Assembly: GCF_000559025.1 (NCBI RefSeq) | Contig: NZ_JAAN01000013.1 | Coordinates: 1 to 64,000 of the forward strand | From: Luteimonas huabeiensis HB2 | GTDB lineage: Bacteria > Pseudomonadota > Gammaproteobacteria > Xanthomonadales > Xanthomonadaceae | Direction: 5' to 3' | Length of the DNA stretch: 64,000 nucleotides | In this document: piece by piece, positions 28,055-36,981 of the stretch | Numbering within the stretch: the stretch's first letter is position 1 | Layout of the letters: each line of letters opens with the position of its first letter | Made by a program: the position numbers and the translations under genes | Notes under the pieces: generated by a model | Seen by the model: only the letters and a program-made list of their open reading frames with translations | Told to the model about the DNA's origin: nothing | Database searches by the model: none

Positions 28055-29163
28055 GCTTCGCGACGATCCCCGAACTGCTGGAGGAGATCCGCGCCGGCCG
28101 CATGGTGGTCATCGTCGACGACGAGGACCGCGAGAACGAGGGCGACCTGATCATGGCCGCGGAGCTGGTGCGGCCGTCCGACATCAACTTCATGGTCACC
28201 CACGCGCGCGGGCTGGTCTGCCTGTCGCTCACCCGCGAGCGCTGCGCCCAGCTCGGCCTGCCGCCGATGGTGCGCGACAACACCTCGCCCCACCACACCA
28301 ACTTCACCGTCAGCATCGAGGCCGCCGAGGGCGTCACCACCGGCATTTCCGCCTACGACCGCGCCCATACCATCCGCACCGCGGTGCGGCCCAACGCCGG
28401 CCCGTCCGATCTGGCCCAGCCGGGCCACATCTTCCCGCTGGCCGCGCAGCCGGGCGGGGTGCTGGCGCGCGCCGGCCATACCGAGGCCGGCACCGATCTG
28501 GCCCTGCTGGCGGGGCTGGAGCCGGCCGCCGTGCTGGTGGAGGTGCTCAATCCCGACGGCAGCATGGCCCGGCGCCAGGAGCTGGAAGCCTTCGCCCGCG
28601 AGCACGGCCTGAAGATCGGCTCGATCGAGGACCTGATCCGCTACCGGCTGGAGACCGAGCACACCGTCGAGCGCGTGGACGCGCGGCCGATCGAGACCGA
28701 CCACGGCCCGTTCGAGCTGGTGACCTACCGCGACCGCCTCAGCCACGGCCTGCACTTCGCGCTGGTGCGCGGCACGCCCGCGCCGGAGCGCGAGGCGCTG
28801 GTGCGGGTGCAGCCGCTGAACCCGCTGGCCGACGCGCTGCACTGGCGCCGCCCCGACCTGGGCCCGCTCAGCGGCGACGTGCTGGCGCGGCTGGCGCGCG
28901 AAGAGACCGGCGCCCTGGTGCTGCTCGGCGAGGCGCCCGACGCCGACGCGCTGCTGGCGCGCCTGCGCGCCGCCCCGGAGCCGGCGCAGGGCGGTCGCGC
29001 CGGCGCGCTCGCCGAGTGGCGCCGCAACGGCGCCGGCAGCCAGATCCTGGCCGACCTCGGCTTCGGCCGCATCCGCGTGCTGGGCACCCCGCGCCGCCAG
29101 GTGGCGGTGGCCGGCTTCGGCCTGGAGGTGGTCGGCTACGCGGAACCGCCGGCGGCCGGCTGA
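28051..29163 (+). CDS. ribB: 3,4-dihydroxy-2-butanone 4-phosphate synthase with degenerate GTP cyclohydrolase II-like domain
   Basis: A 370-residue protein. Residues about 1-205 are a complete DHBP synthase: [17 protein letters not shown] (acidic metal loop), [30 protein letters not shown] and [14 protein letters not shown]. It makes the four-carbon unit of riboflavin from ribulose 5-phosphate. The C-terminal half resembles RibA in secondary structure ([23 protein letters not shown]). It lacks the three zinc cysteines and the Arg-rich active-site loop, so GTP cyclohydrolase activity is not expected. Such proteins are known in Proteobacteria, and a separate ribA must exist elsewhere. It overlaps ribE by 4 nt. 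Confidence 0.94.
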   Translation: MSFATIPELLEEIRAGRMVVIVDDEDRENEGDLIMAAELVRPSDINFMVTHARGLVCLSLTRERCAQLGLPPMVRDNTSPHHTNFTVSIEAAEGVTTGISAYDRAHTIRTAVRPNAGPSDLAQPGHIFPLAAQPGGVLARAGHTEAGTDLALLAGLEPAAVLVEVLNPDGSMARRQELEAFAREHGLKIGSIEDLIRYRLETEHTVERVDARPIETDHGPFELVTYRDRLSHGLHFALVRGTPAPEREALVRVQPLNPLADALHWRRPDLGPLSGDVLARLAREETGALVLLGEAPDADALLARLRAAPEPAQGGRAGALAEWRRNGAGSQILADLGFGRIRVLGTPRRQVAVAGFGLEVVGYAEPPAAG

Positions 29164-29215
29164 TGCGCGCGCGCCATGCTCTAAACTGTGCGGCCCCCTC
29201 TCGTCCGGCCTCCGC

Positions 29216-29683
29216 ATGACCCACTACGAAGGCGACCTGCGTCCCGCCGAAGGCGCGCGCTTCGCGATCATCGCCAGCCGCTGGAACCCGCGCATCACCG
29301 ATGCGCTGGTGGCCGGCGCGCGCAAGGCCTTCGCCGAGCACGGCGTGGCCGAGGACGCGGTGGACGTGATCCGCGTGCCCGGCGCCTGGGAGATCCCCGC
29401 CGTGGCCGCGCGCGTGGCCGCCGCCGGCGGGCATGCCGCGCTGGTCGCGCTGGGCTGCGTGATCCGCGGCGACACCCGCCACTTCGAGCAGGTCGCCGAC
29501 AACTGCGCCGAGGGGCTGATGCAGGTCTCGCTGGAGTTCGGCCTGCCGGTGGCCAACGGCGTGCTGGCGGTGGACGACGTGGTGGACGCCGAGCGCCGCG
29601 CCGGCGGCAGCCACGGCAACAAGGGCGAGGAGTGCGCGCTGGTGGCGATCGAGATGAGCGACCTGGTGGAGAAGCTGCCGTGA
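29216..29683 (+). CDS. ribH: 6,7-dimethyl-8-ribityllumazine synthase
   Basis: A 155-residue subunit of the icosahedral lumazine synthase, which condenses the RibD-pathway pyrimidine with dihydroxybutanone phosphate. Conserved pieces are [52 protein letters not shown] and [13 protein letters not shown], and the C-terminal region [17 protein letters not shown]. Start ATG 29216 fits the family. It comes 52 bp after ribB; a -10-like TAAACT at 29182-29187 could add a local promoter. nusB follows with a 4-nt overlap. Confidence 0.97.
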   Translation: MTHYEGDLRPAEGARFAIIASRWNPRITDALVAGARKAFAEHGVAEDAVDVIRVPGAWEIPAVAARVAAAGGHAALVALGCVIRGDTRHFEQVADNCAEGLMQVSLEFGLPVANGVLAVDDVVDAERRAGGSHGNKGEECALVAIEMSDLVEKLP

Positions 29684-30141
29684 GCCGGCCGCACCGCACG
29701 GGCGTGGACCCGGTGCTGCGCACGCGCGCGCGGCGGCGCGCGCTGCAGGCGGTGTACGCCTGGCAGGTCAGCGGCGGCGACGCGCGCGGCATCGTCGCCC
29801 AGTTCGCCCACGAGCAGGCCAACGAGGTCGCCGACCTCGAGTACTTCGAGGACCTGGTGCGCGGCGTGCTGGGTCATCACGCCGCGCTGGACGCCTCGCT
29901 GCAGCCCTTCCTCGACCGCCCGATCGGCGAGGTCGACCAGATCGAGCGCGCGATGCTGCGCATCGCCGCCTACGAATTGCAGCACCGCATCGACGTGCCG
30001 TACCGCGTGGTCATCGACGAGGCGCTGAAGACGGTCAAGCGCTTCGGTTCCGAGCACGGCCACACCTACGTCAACGGCGTGCTCGACCGCGCGAGCGCGG
30101 ACTGGCGCGCGGCCGAGGTGGAGGCCGCGCGGCGCGGATGA
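29680..30141 (+). CDS. nusB: Transcription antitermination factor NusB
   Basis: A 153-residue helical protein that, with NusE (S10), binds boxA RNA and supports rRNA antitermination. The start is GTG 29680, overlapping the ribH stop. Features visible are [20 protein letters not shown] at the N-terminus, [10 protein letters not shown], the core [39 protein letters not shown] and YVNGVLDR. Length is typical (about 140-160). The ribH-nusB-thiL order is conserved in gammaproteobacteria and is one anchor for the taxonomy. Confidence 0.96.
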   Translation: MSRPHRTGVDPVLRTRARRRALQAVYAWQVSGGDARGIVAQFAHEQANEVADLEYFEDLVRGVLGHHAALDASLQPFLDRPIGEVDQIERAMLRIAAYELQHRIDVPYRVVIDEALKTVKRFGSEHGHTYVNGVLDRASADWRAAEVEAARRG

Positions 30142-30235
30142 GCGCCACGCGGGCGGCCGGCGGCGGGATCGGCGCCGTGTTCCTCCGCATGGCCCGGCGC
30201 CCGCATCCCGCGAACCTTTCGCAAGGAGCCGCCCG

Positions 30236-31192
30236 ATGGCCGAGTTCGACCTGATCGAGCGCATCCGCCGCCGCGCCGCCGCCCGCGACGACGTGGCGCT
30301 GGGCATCGGCGACGATGCCGCCCTGCTGCGCCCGCCGCCGGGCCGCGAGCTCGCCGTCGCCACCGACACCCTCAACGCCGGCGTGCACTTTCCCGCCGAC
30401 ACCCCGCCCGAGGCCATCGGCTGGAAGGCGCTGGCGGTGAACCTGTCGGACCTGGCCGCGATGGGCGCCACGCCCGCCTGGTGCACGCTGTCGCTCTCCG
30501 CGCCGGCGCCGGAACCCGTGTGGGTCGAGGCGCTCGCCGAGGGTCTGCTCGCGCTGGCCGACCGGCACGGGGTGAGCCTGGTCGGCGGCGACACCACGCG
30601 CGGCCCGTTGTCGCTGTGCGTGACCGCGATCGGCCACGTGGCGCCGGGCCGCGCCCTGCGCCGCGACGGCGCCCGGGTCGGCGACGACGTCTGGGTCAGC
30701 GGCACCCTGGGCGACGCCGCGGCCGCGCTGCGCGCCTGGCAACGCGGCGAGCCGGTGCCGGAGGCGCTGCGCGAGCGGCTGTGGCGGCCCACGCCGCGGA
30801 TCGCGCTCGGCGCGGCGCTGGCCGGCCGCGCGCACGCCGCGATCGACGTCTCCGACGGCCTGCTGGCCGACCTCGGCCACGTGCTGCGCGCCAGCGGCGT
30901 CGGCGCCGAGCTCGCCATCGACGCGCTGCCGGCCTCGGACGCGCTGCGCGCCGCCCTGCCCGCGGCGCAGGCGCGGCGCGCGCTGCAGGCCGCCGGTGGC
31001 GACGACTACGAGCTGTGCTTCACCGCGCCGGCGGGCATGCGCGCCGGCATCGAGGCCGCCGCGCGCGAAGCCGGCGTCGCCGTGACCCGCATCGGCCGCA
31101 TCGTCGCCGGCGAAGGCATCGCCTGTCGCGACGCCGATGGCGCCGCCTGGCTCCCGCCGGCCACCGGCTACGAGCATTTCGGCGGGCGCTAG
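30236..31192 (+). CDS. thiL: Thiamine-monophosphate kinase
   Basis: A 318-residue kinase that phosphorylates thiamine monophosphate to the cofactor thiamine diphosphate. Motifs are MAEFDLIERIRRR at the start, GIGDDAALL (Mg-binding), ATDTLNAGVHFPADTPPEAIGWKALAVNLSDLAAMGA, LVGGDTTRGP and HAAIDVSDGLLADLGH, with GGDDYELCFT near the end. The start has AAGGAG 5-10 nt upstream. The pgpA gene that often follows thiL is absent; a hairpin-repeat array and an opposing gene follow instead. Confidence 0.97.
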   Translation: MAEFDLIERIRRRAAARDDVALGIGDDAALLRPPPGRELAVATDTLNAGVHFPADTPPEAIGWKALAVNLSDLAAMGATPAWCTLSLSAPAPEPVWVEALAEGLLALADRHGVSLVGGDTTRGPLSLCVTAIGHVAPGRALRRDGARVGDDVWVSGTLGDAAAALRAWQRGEPVPEALRERLWRPTPRIALGAALAGRAHAAIDVSDGLLADLGHVLRASGVGAELAIDALPASDALRAALPAAQARRALQAAGGDDYELCFTAPAGMRAGIEAAAREAGVAVTRIGRIVAGEGIACRDADGAAWLPPATGYEHFGGR

Positions 31193-31239
31193 CCGCGACC
31201 GGCCGCGGGGAGGCGGGTCCGACGGGGAGCATCGACGCT

Positions 31240-31520
31240 CGGCGTGTTTTTCCCTTCCCCCGCAAGCGGGGAGCACGCCGTTTTTCCCTTCCCCCGCAAG
31301 CGGGGGAAGGTGCCGAAGGCGGATGGGGGCACGCCGCAGGCGTGCAAAAGTGGCCCTCATCCGGCGCTGCGCGCCACCTTCTCCCGCTTGCGGGAGAAGG
31401 GAGGGCATGTCCCCGCTTGCGGGAGAAGGGAGGGCACGTCCCCGCTTGCGGGAGAAGGGAGGGCACATCCCCGCTTGCGGGAGAAGGGACTGCCTGCACC
31501 CGCTTGCGGGGGAGGGCGCG
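31240..31520. repeat. Hairpin repeats and five-copy 29-bp tandem array
   Basis: The segment fills the gap between converging thiL and the C-S lyase gene. Two CCCCCGCAAGCGGGG hairpins lie near 31258-31310, then a TCATCCGGCGCTGCGC-type REP unit. Five copies of a 29-bp unit follow, with cores (GCTTGCGGGAG) at 31386, 31415, 31444, 31473 and 31502. Units differ at only one or two positions until the last. There are no variable spacers, so this is not a CRISPR array. The same unit begins the window at 1-70. Confidence 0.85.
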
Positions 31521-31525
31521 CGCCT

Positions 31526-32692
31526 CTACGCGGGCGCGGTGCCGACGGCGCGCGCCATGCGCGTGAGCGCCTCGTCCAGCAGCGGGCGCGGCATGGCGAA
31601 GTTCATCCGCACGAAGCCGGCGCCGCCGTCGCCGCATTCGGCGCCGTCGGTCAGCGCCAGGCCGGCCTCGCGGAAGCGTCGCGCCGGCTGCGCGTCGCCG
31701 AGCGCGCGGCAGTCGAACCAGGCCAGGTAGGTGCCTTCCGGCGCCCGGTAGCCGAGTTGCGGCAGTTCGCGGCGCACGCGCGCGTCGATCAGCGCGCGGT
31801 TGCCGGCCAGGTAGTCGAGCACGCGGTCGAGCCAGCCGCCGCCCTCGCGGTAGGCGACGGTGTTGGCGATCACGCCCAGCGTCGCGGTGGCGTGGCCGGC
31901 CAGCGGCGCCATGCGCCGCCAGCGCGCCTGGTCCTCGTCGCAGGTCAGGATCAGCTGCGCGCACTTCAGCCCGGGCAGGTTCCAGCCTTTGGACGCGGAG
32001 GTCGCCGTGATCGCCTGCGCCGCGGCGACCGGGCCGAGCGAGGCGTAGGGCACGTGGCGGTGCGGCGCGAAGACCAAGGGTGCATGGATCTCGTCGCAGA
32101 ACACCCGCGCGCCGTGGCGGGCGGCGATCTCCGAGAAGCGCGCCAGCTCCTGCGCGGTGTACGCGCGGCCCAGCGGGTTGTGCGGGTTGCACAGGATCGC
32201 CAGCTTCGCGCCGCGGGCGAAGGCGGCGTCGAGCGCGTCCTCGTCGAAGCGCCAGCCGTCGCCGTCCTCGCGCATCGGCACCTGCAGCACCGGGTGGCCC
32301 AGCAGCCGCAGCAGCGGCACGAAGGGCATGTAGTTCGGCGTGGGCAGCACCACCGGCGTGCGTTCGGGTAGCAGGTGGCGCAGCGCCAGTTCCAGCCCGG
32401 TCAGCACGTCGGGCAGCGGGTGGATGCGCGCGGGATCGGGCGACCAGCCGTAGCGCTCGGCGTGCCAGTCGGCGCAGGCGGCGGCGAGCGCGTCGGTCAG
32501 CGGCGTGGAGAGATAGCCGGTGCGGCCGCCGGCGATCGCGGCGTGCAGCGCGGCCTCGATCTCCGGCGCGATGCCGAAGTCCATCTCGGCCACGAACGCG
32601 CCGATGCAGTCCGGGAACGCGGTCCATTTCAGGCCGCCGCCGGCGCGCAGGTCGTCGAGGGTCAGCGCGTCGAGTCGGGCGGCGAAGTCCAC
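31526..32692 (-). CDS. PatB/MalY-type PLP C-S lyase or aminotransferase
   Basis: A 388-residue fold-type I PLP enzyme closest in layout to PatB/MalY cystathionine beta-lyases. Visible are WTAFPDCIGAFVAEMDF near the N-terminus (the W..FVAEMDF start of this subfamily), RTGYLSTPL, LPTPNYMPFVPLL, CNPHNPLGRAYT, FCDEIHAPLVF and the PLP lysine in ATSASKGWNLPGLK. A tail segment, EGTYLAWFDCR, is also conserved in the subfamily. Such enzymes cleave cystathionine or Cys conjugates, and some act as aminotransferases. It is followed upstream (same strand order) by an amino-acid permease 36 bp away, so the two may be co-regulated for amino acid use. Confidence 0.88.
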   Translation of the reverse strand: MDFAARLDALTLDDLRAGGGLKWTAFPDCIGAFVAEMDFGIAPEIEAALHAAIAGGRTGYLSTPLTDALAAACADWHAERYGWSPDPARIHPLPDVLTGLELALRHLLPERTPVVLPTPNYMPFVPLLRLLGHPVLQVPMREDGDGWRFDEDALDAAFARGAKLAILCNPHNPLGRAYTAQELARFSEIAARHGARVFCDEIHAPLVFAPHRHVPYASLGPVAAAQAITATSASKGWNLPGLKCAQLILTCDEDQARWRRMAPLAGHATATLGVIANTVAYREGGGWLDRVLDYLAGNRALIDARVRRELPQLGYRAPEGTYLAWFDCRALGDAQPARRFREAGLALTDGAECGDGGAGFVRMNFAMPRPLLDEALTRMARAVGTAPA

Positions 32693-32728
32693 GGGCGTGC
32701 GTGCGTTCGGAGCGGGCGAAGCGCCAGT

Positions 32729-34045
32729 CTACGCATCCGCCGGGCGCGCGTCGCGGCGGCGGAAGCGGTAGATCAGCGTGCCGACCGCGATCGCCGCCGC
32801 CACCGCCAGCAGGTTGGCGGCGCTGGCGGCCAGCAGCAGCGCCAGCGACAGCAGCAGCGCGGCCACCGGGATCAGCGGCCCGCCGGGCAGGCGCATGCTC
32901 CCTGGCGGATCGCCGTAGCGCTGCCGCAGCACCAGTACGCTGCCGGCGGTGGTGATGTAGCCGATCAGGCGGGTCACCATCGACAGCACCGCCAGTTGCA
33001 CGAACGAGCCGGTCAGCGCCAGCGCCAGGGCGATCGCGGCCTGCACGCCGATGGCGATCGCCGGCGTGCGGAAGCGCGGATGCACCCGCGCCAGCGCGGC
33101 CGGCCCGTAGCCGTCGGCCGCCAGCGCGTGCAGGAAGCGCGGGCCCAGCATCATGGTGTTGTTGTTGGTGCCCAGGATCGACAGCGCCGCGCCCACGGTG
33201 AGCAGCAGCGCCAGCCCTTCGCCGCCGAAGCCGGCCGCGGCGTCGGCCAGCGGCGTCTTCGAGTCCGCCAGCCCCGGCAGGGTGCCCTGGGCGACCAACT
33301 GCGTGGCCCCGTAGACCAGGGTCACCAGCGCGATCATGGTCAGCATCGCGAACGGCACGTTGCGGCGCGGGTCCTTGTACTCGCCCGCGGCCACCGGCAG
33401 GTTCTCGAAGCCGGCGTAGGCGAACAGCAGCAGCAGCGCGGCCTCGGCGGCGTCGCCGGCCGACAGCGGCGGCGCGGGCGCGCCGAAGGCCAGGCCCCAG
33501 TCCATGTGGAACAGGCCGATGAAGACGAACAGCAGCAGCGGCACCAGCTTGCCGAACACCAGCGCCCCGGCCGCGTGCGCCGCCCAGCGCACGCCGACCA
33601 CGTTGATCGCGGTCAGCAGCAGCAGCGAACCGGCCACCACGAACGCGCGCCCGCCGCCGGCCGATGCCGCCGGCCAGAACCGCGCCACCGCGTCGGCCAG
33701 CCCGTTCGACAGCGACGCCGCCACGCTGATCCGGGTCAGCCAGATCGTCCAGCCGACCTGGAAGCCGACGAACGGCCCGAACGCTTCGCGCGCATAGAGA
33801 TAGCTGCCGCCCTGGCGCTCGAAGTAGCTCGCGGCCTTGGCGTAGCACAGCACCAGCAGGCCCACGGTGGCGCCGGCCAGCAGCGTCGCCCAGACGCTGA
33901 AGGGCCCGAGCAGCGCGAACGCCGCGGCCGGCAGCAGGTAGATGCCGCTGCCGATGACGTCGTTCACCGACAGCCCGACCAGTTGCCAGCGGCCCACCGC
34001 GCGCAGCAGGCCGCCCTCGGCGGTCGTCGGTTGCGGCTGGTTCAA
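32729..34045 (-). CDS. APC-superfamily amino acid permease
   Basis: A 438-residue inner-membrane transporter with about 12 helices. The first helix carries the APC hallmark GLSVNDVIGSGIYLLPAAAF. Later segments include AREAFGPFVGFQVGWTIWL, YAGFENLPVAAGEYKDPRRNVPFAML and LGTNNNTMMLGPRFLHALAADG. The likely start is TTG 34045 (LNQPQPTTAEGG), because GGGAG lies 6-8 nt upstream and no ATG or GTG is available nearby. Longer frames add about 109 low-complexity Arg/Ala residues before the first helix. It resembles amino-acid/metabolite permeases; the substrate is unknown. It sits 36 bp upstream of the C-S lyase gene. Confidence 0.86.
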   Translation of the reverse strand: MNQPQPTTAEGGLLRAVGRWQLVGLSVNDVIGSGIYLLPAAAFALLGPFSVWATLLAGATVGLLVLCYAKAASYFERQGGSYLYAREAFGPFVGFQVGWTIWLTRISVAASLSNGLADAVARFWPAASAGGGRAFVVAGSLLLLTAINVVGVRWAAHAAGALVFGKLVPLLLFVFIGLFHMDWGLAFGAPAPPLSAGDAAEAALLLLFAYAGFENLPVAAGEYKDPRRNVPFAMLTMIALVTLVYGATQLVAQGTLPGLADSKTPLADAAAGFGGEGLALLLTVGAALSILGTNNNTMMLGPRFLHALAADGYGPAALARVHPRFRTPAIAIGVQAAIALALALTGSFVQLAVLSMVTRLIGYITTAGSVLVLRQRYGDPPGSMRLPGGPLIPVAALLLSLALLLAASAANLLAVAAAIAVGTLIYRFRRRDARPADA

Positions 34046-34214
34046 GGCGCACTCCCCGTGGCGGACCGGTCGATGGTAGCGAAAGTCCGGCGCGGCGAGG
34101 GCGGCGGCCGAGCGGCGACGCGATCGCCGCGACGCCGCGCCGAGGCTCCCGGCGGGCCGCCCTCGTGGGCCCGGCTTCGGTCGCGCCGCCCGCGCGCCGG
34201 CGGCGGCGCGGATT

Positions 34215-34628
34215 TCAGTCGTCGGCGCGGAAGGCGTCGCGGATCCAGCGCAGCCGCGGCGGTTCGCCCTCGGCCTCGACCACGTCGAAGCGGCACGGCG
34301 CCTGCGCCCAGCGCGGGTGCGCGGCCAGGAACGCCTGCGCGGCGCGCAGCAGCCGCGCGCGCTTGCCGGCATGGACCGAGGCCGCGCCGCCGCCGAACGC
34401 CGCGCTGCGGCGGTAGCGCACTTCGACGAACACCAGGCTGCCGTCGGCCTCGCGCATCACCAGGTCCAGTTCGCCGAAGCGGTAGCCGGCGTTGGCGGCC
34501 ACCGGCCGCAGGCCGTGCGCCTGCAGGTACTCGTGCGCCATGCGCTCGACCGCACGGCCGCGTTCGCGGTTGCTGGCGGCCCGCGCATGCGAAGCGCGGG
34601 GCGGGGGCGGCGGCATCCTTGCCGGCAT
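34215..34628 (-). CDS. yraN: UPF0102/YraN family endonuclease-like protein
   Basis: A 137-residue protein of the YraN family, a predicted Holliday-junction-resolvase-like (PD-(D/E)XK) nuclease fold whose function remains uncertain. Typical segments are [52 protein letters not shown] (the catalytic-like E-x-D...E-V-K/R pattern) and [13 protein letters not shown]. The N-terminus is Pro/Ala-rich; the second Met at 34616 is an alternative start. It lies 10 bp downstream of lpoA, the same neighbourhood as in E. coli (rsmI, lpoA, yraN). Confidence 0.9.
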   Translation of the reverse strand: MPARMPPPPPRASHARAASNRERGRAVERMAHEYLQAHGLRPVAANAGYRFGELDLVMREADGSLVFVEVRYRRSAAFGGGAASVHAGKRARLLRAAQAFLAAHPRWAQAPCRFDVVEAEGEPPRLRWIRDAFRADD

Positions 34629-34638
34629 CGGCTGCGCG

Positions 34639-36033
34639 TCAGCCGCCGTCGGCGAGCGGCACCACGTGGCCGCCGCTGAAGGTGGCCCACGACGGCGTGC
34701 GCACGATGTTGCCCAGCGCGTCGATGCGCAGCAGGCCGGTCGCGCCGCGCAGCTCCGCCTCGCTGCCGGTGACCAGCCGCTCCATGAAGGCGGTCAGCAG
34801 CCAGGCGTCGTAGCCGAACGCGAACAGGCGCGCGGCGGGGCCGCGCGCGGTCGGCAGGCCGGCGGCGACGCTGGAGGCCATCGGCAGGCCGGCGACGCCC
34901 GAGGCGGCCCAGCGCTCGGTCGGGAACACGATGCCGTCGAGCGCGGCGTCCTGTTCGCTGCGTCCGCTCGCGTACAGCTGCGACGTGCCCACCCGCGGAC
35001 GCGTGGCGTAGCCGGCCGCGACGAGCTGCGGCGCGATCGCGCGCGCCTGCGCGCCGCGCAGGGCGATGAACACCGCCTGCGCGCCGTCGTCCTTCAGCAT
35101 CGCGTTGCGGAAGGCCTCGGTCATGTCGGGCGGGGTGTCGCCGGTCACCACCAGCAGGTCGCTGACCGCGCCGCCGCCGGCCTCCAGCCGCTTGCGGAAG
35201 GCGTCCACGCTGCGCCGCGCGTTGTCGTCGCCGCCGTTGAGCACCAGCACCTGGCGCACGTTGCGCGCGAGCAGGTAGTCGGCCGCGGCGGTGCCGTCGT
35301 CCTCCGGCGCCAGCGCGAAGCTGAAGGAGCCGGTGGGCGCGCCGTCGCCGGCGCGGTTGAGCGCCAGCACCGGCACCCGCAGCGCCTCGGGCCGCGCCAG
35401 CAGCGCGGCCACCTCGTCGCGGCCCAGCGGGCCGAGCACGTAGTCCGCGCCCTCGCTCACCGCGCGCTGGTAGGCCGCCGAGGCGCCGCCGGCGGCGGTG
35501 TCGTAGAACACCACCTCGGGGCGCTGGCGCTGCTCGCCGTAGTAGCCCGCCAGCAGGCCGTCGCGCACCGGCGCCGCCGCCGTGGCCAGGCTGCCCGACA
35601 GCGGCAGCAGCACGCCCAGCTTCAGCGGCGGCCGGTAGCCGTCGCGATCGGCGGGGCCGCGGTTGCCGGCATGCGCGGCCCACAGCGCGCGCAGGTCGAA
35701 CGGCCGCGGCAGCGGCAGCCCGCGCGCCAGCAGCGCGCGGCCGACGTAGGCGTACATCGGATCGCCTTCGGGCAGGGCGGCGGCGTAGTCGGCGAGGGTC
35801 TGGTCGTCCACGGTCGACAGCAGGCGCTCGACCTCCTGCGCCGCCTGCGCGCGCTCGGCGCCGGACAGGGTGTCGTGGTAGCGGACCATCTCCACCGCCG
35901 CCGCCAGCCCCGGATCGCTCGGGCCGGTCGGGGCCGCGACCGGGGTCACCCCCACGGTGGCGCAGCCGGCCAGGATCAGCGCGGCCAGCAGCAGCGCGAG
36001 CGTGCAGGAAGGGCGTCTTGCCAGGTTGCGCAT
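34639..36033 (-). CDS. lpoA: Penicillin-binding protein activator (LpoA-like lipoprotein)
   Basis: A 464-residue outer-membrane lipoprotein with signal [13 protein letters not shown] and lipobox LAGC (Cys about 24). The bulk is a periplasmic-binding-protein-like fold ([29 protein letters not shown], then [22 protein letters not shown] and [18 protein letters not shown]). Relatives activate the transpeptidase PBP1A from the outer membrane. It is shorter than E. coli LpoA (678), as is common in Xanthomonads, lacking most of the N-terminal helical-repeat domain. It is divergent from rsmI across a 46-bp gap and leads yraN. Confidence 0.9.
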   Translation of the reverse strand: MRNLARRPSCTLALLLAALILAGCATVGVTPVAAPTGPSDPGLAAAVEMVRYHDTLSGAERAQAAQEVERLLSTVDDQTLADYAAALPEGDPMYAYVGRALLARGLPLPRPFDLRALWAAHAGNRGPADRDGYRPPLKLGVLLPLSGSLATAAAPVRDGLLAGYYGEQRQRPEVVFYDTAAGGASAAYQRAVSEGADYVLGPLGRDEVAALLARPEALRVPVLALNRAGDGAPTGSFSFALAPEDDGTAAADYLLARNVRQVLVLNGGDDNARRSVDAFRKRLEAGGGAVSDLLVVTGDTPPDMTEAFRNAMLKDDGAQAVFIALRGAQARAIAPQLVAAGYATRPRVGTSQLYASGRSEQDAALDGIVFPTERWAASGVAGLPMASSVAAGLPTARGPAARLFAFGYDAWLLTAFMERLVTGSEAELRGATGLLRIDALGNIVRTPSWATFSGGHVVPLADGG

Positions 36034-36079
36034 GGGGCGGTCCGGTGGAAGAAACGGCTAGGATTCTACCGAGCCCCGC

Positions 36080-36934
36080 GTGGAGACACGATTGTCCAGT
36101 TCCGCACCCGCCGCCGGCGTCCTGTACGTGGTGGCGACTCCGATCGGCAACCTGGGCGATCTGTCCGCCCGCGCCGGCCAGACCCTGCGCGAGGTGGCGG
36201 CGATCTGCGCCGAGGACACCCGCCGCACCCGCACCTTGCTGGCGCACCTGGGCATCGACACGCCCACGCTGCCCCTGCACGAGCACAACGAGGAGGCGAT
36301 GGCCGCGCGGCTGGTGGCGCGGCTGGCGGCCGGCGAGTCGCTGGCCCTGGTCAGCGACGCCGGCACGCCGCTGGTCAGCGATCCGGGTTTCCGCCTGGTG
36401 CGCGCCGCGCGCCAGGCCGGGATCCGGGTCAGCCCGGTGCCGGGGCCGAGCGCGCTGGTCGCCGCGCTGAGCGCGGCCGGCCTGCCCAGCGACCGCTTCG
36501 TCTTCGAGGGCTTCCTGCCGGCCAAGGCCGCCGCGCGGCGCGAGCGGCTGGCGGCGCTGGCCGGCGAGTCGCGCACGCTGATCTTCTACGAGTCCGCGCA
36601 CCGCATCGTCGAGTCGCTGGCCGACCTGCGTGCGGCCTTCGGCGACGCACGCCGGGCGGTGCTGGCGCGCGAGCTGACCAAGCTGTTCGAGACCGTGCTC
36701 GACGGCAGTCTCTCGGCGCTGCAGGCCGCCGTGGAGGCCGATGCCGACCAGCGCAAGGGCGAGTTCGTGCTGCTGGTGGAAGGCGCCGGCGAGGACGCCG
36801 GCGCGGTGCTGGCCGAGGGCCGCCGGGTCTACGCGCTGCTGAGCGCGCACCTGCCGCCGTCCAGCGCCGCGCGGCTGGCCGCGGAGATCACCGGCGCGCC
36901 GCGCAAGGCGCTGTACCGGGTGGGAACCGATTGA
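36080..36934 (+). CDS. rsmI: 16S rRNA (cytidine(1402)-2'-O)-methyltransferase
   Basis: A 284-residue SAM-dependent methyltransferase that 2'-O-methylates C1402 of 16S rRNA in the decoding centre. The signature motifs are VLYVVATPIGNLGDLSARA, CAEDTRRTRTLL, ALVSDAGTPLVSDPGFRLV and PVPGPSALVAALSAAGL, then FYESAHRI and AVLARELTKLFE. The GTG at 36080 gives the listed length; TTG 36092 with GGAG 6 nt upstream is an equally plausible start 4 codons later. It is divergent from lpoA, as in E. coli. Confidence 0.95.
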   Translation: METRLSSSAPAAGVLYVVATPIGNLGDLSARAGQTLREVAAICAEDTRRTRTLLAHLGIDTPTLPLHEHNEEAMAARLVARLAAGESLALVSDAGTPLVSDPGFRLVRAARQAGIRVSPVPGPSALVAALSAAGLPSDRFVFEGFLPAKAAARRERLAALAGESRTLIFYESAHRIVESLADLRAAFGDARRAVLARELTKLFETVLDGSLSALQAAVEADADQRKGEFVLLVEGAGEDAGAVLAEGRRVYALLSAHLPPSSAARLAAEITGAPRKALYRVGTD

Positions 36935-36981
36935 CCCGGAGCCGGGTCGAAGCGGGGGTTGGTTCGGCCAGGGGGTGCGCG

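Noticed and set aside
31386-31520. Regular 29-bp repeats resembling a CRISPR array
   Set aside because: The whole period is repeated, with no variable spacers, and no cas genes are nearby. The unit is a hairpin tandem repeat.
32500-34000. Long + strand frames opposite the C-S lyase and APC permease
   Set aside because: Composition is typical of antisense GC-rich shadows, without motifs. The minus strand shows clear PLP and APC signatures.
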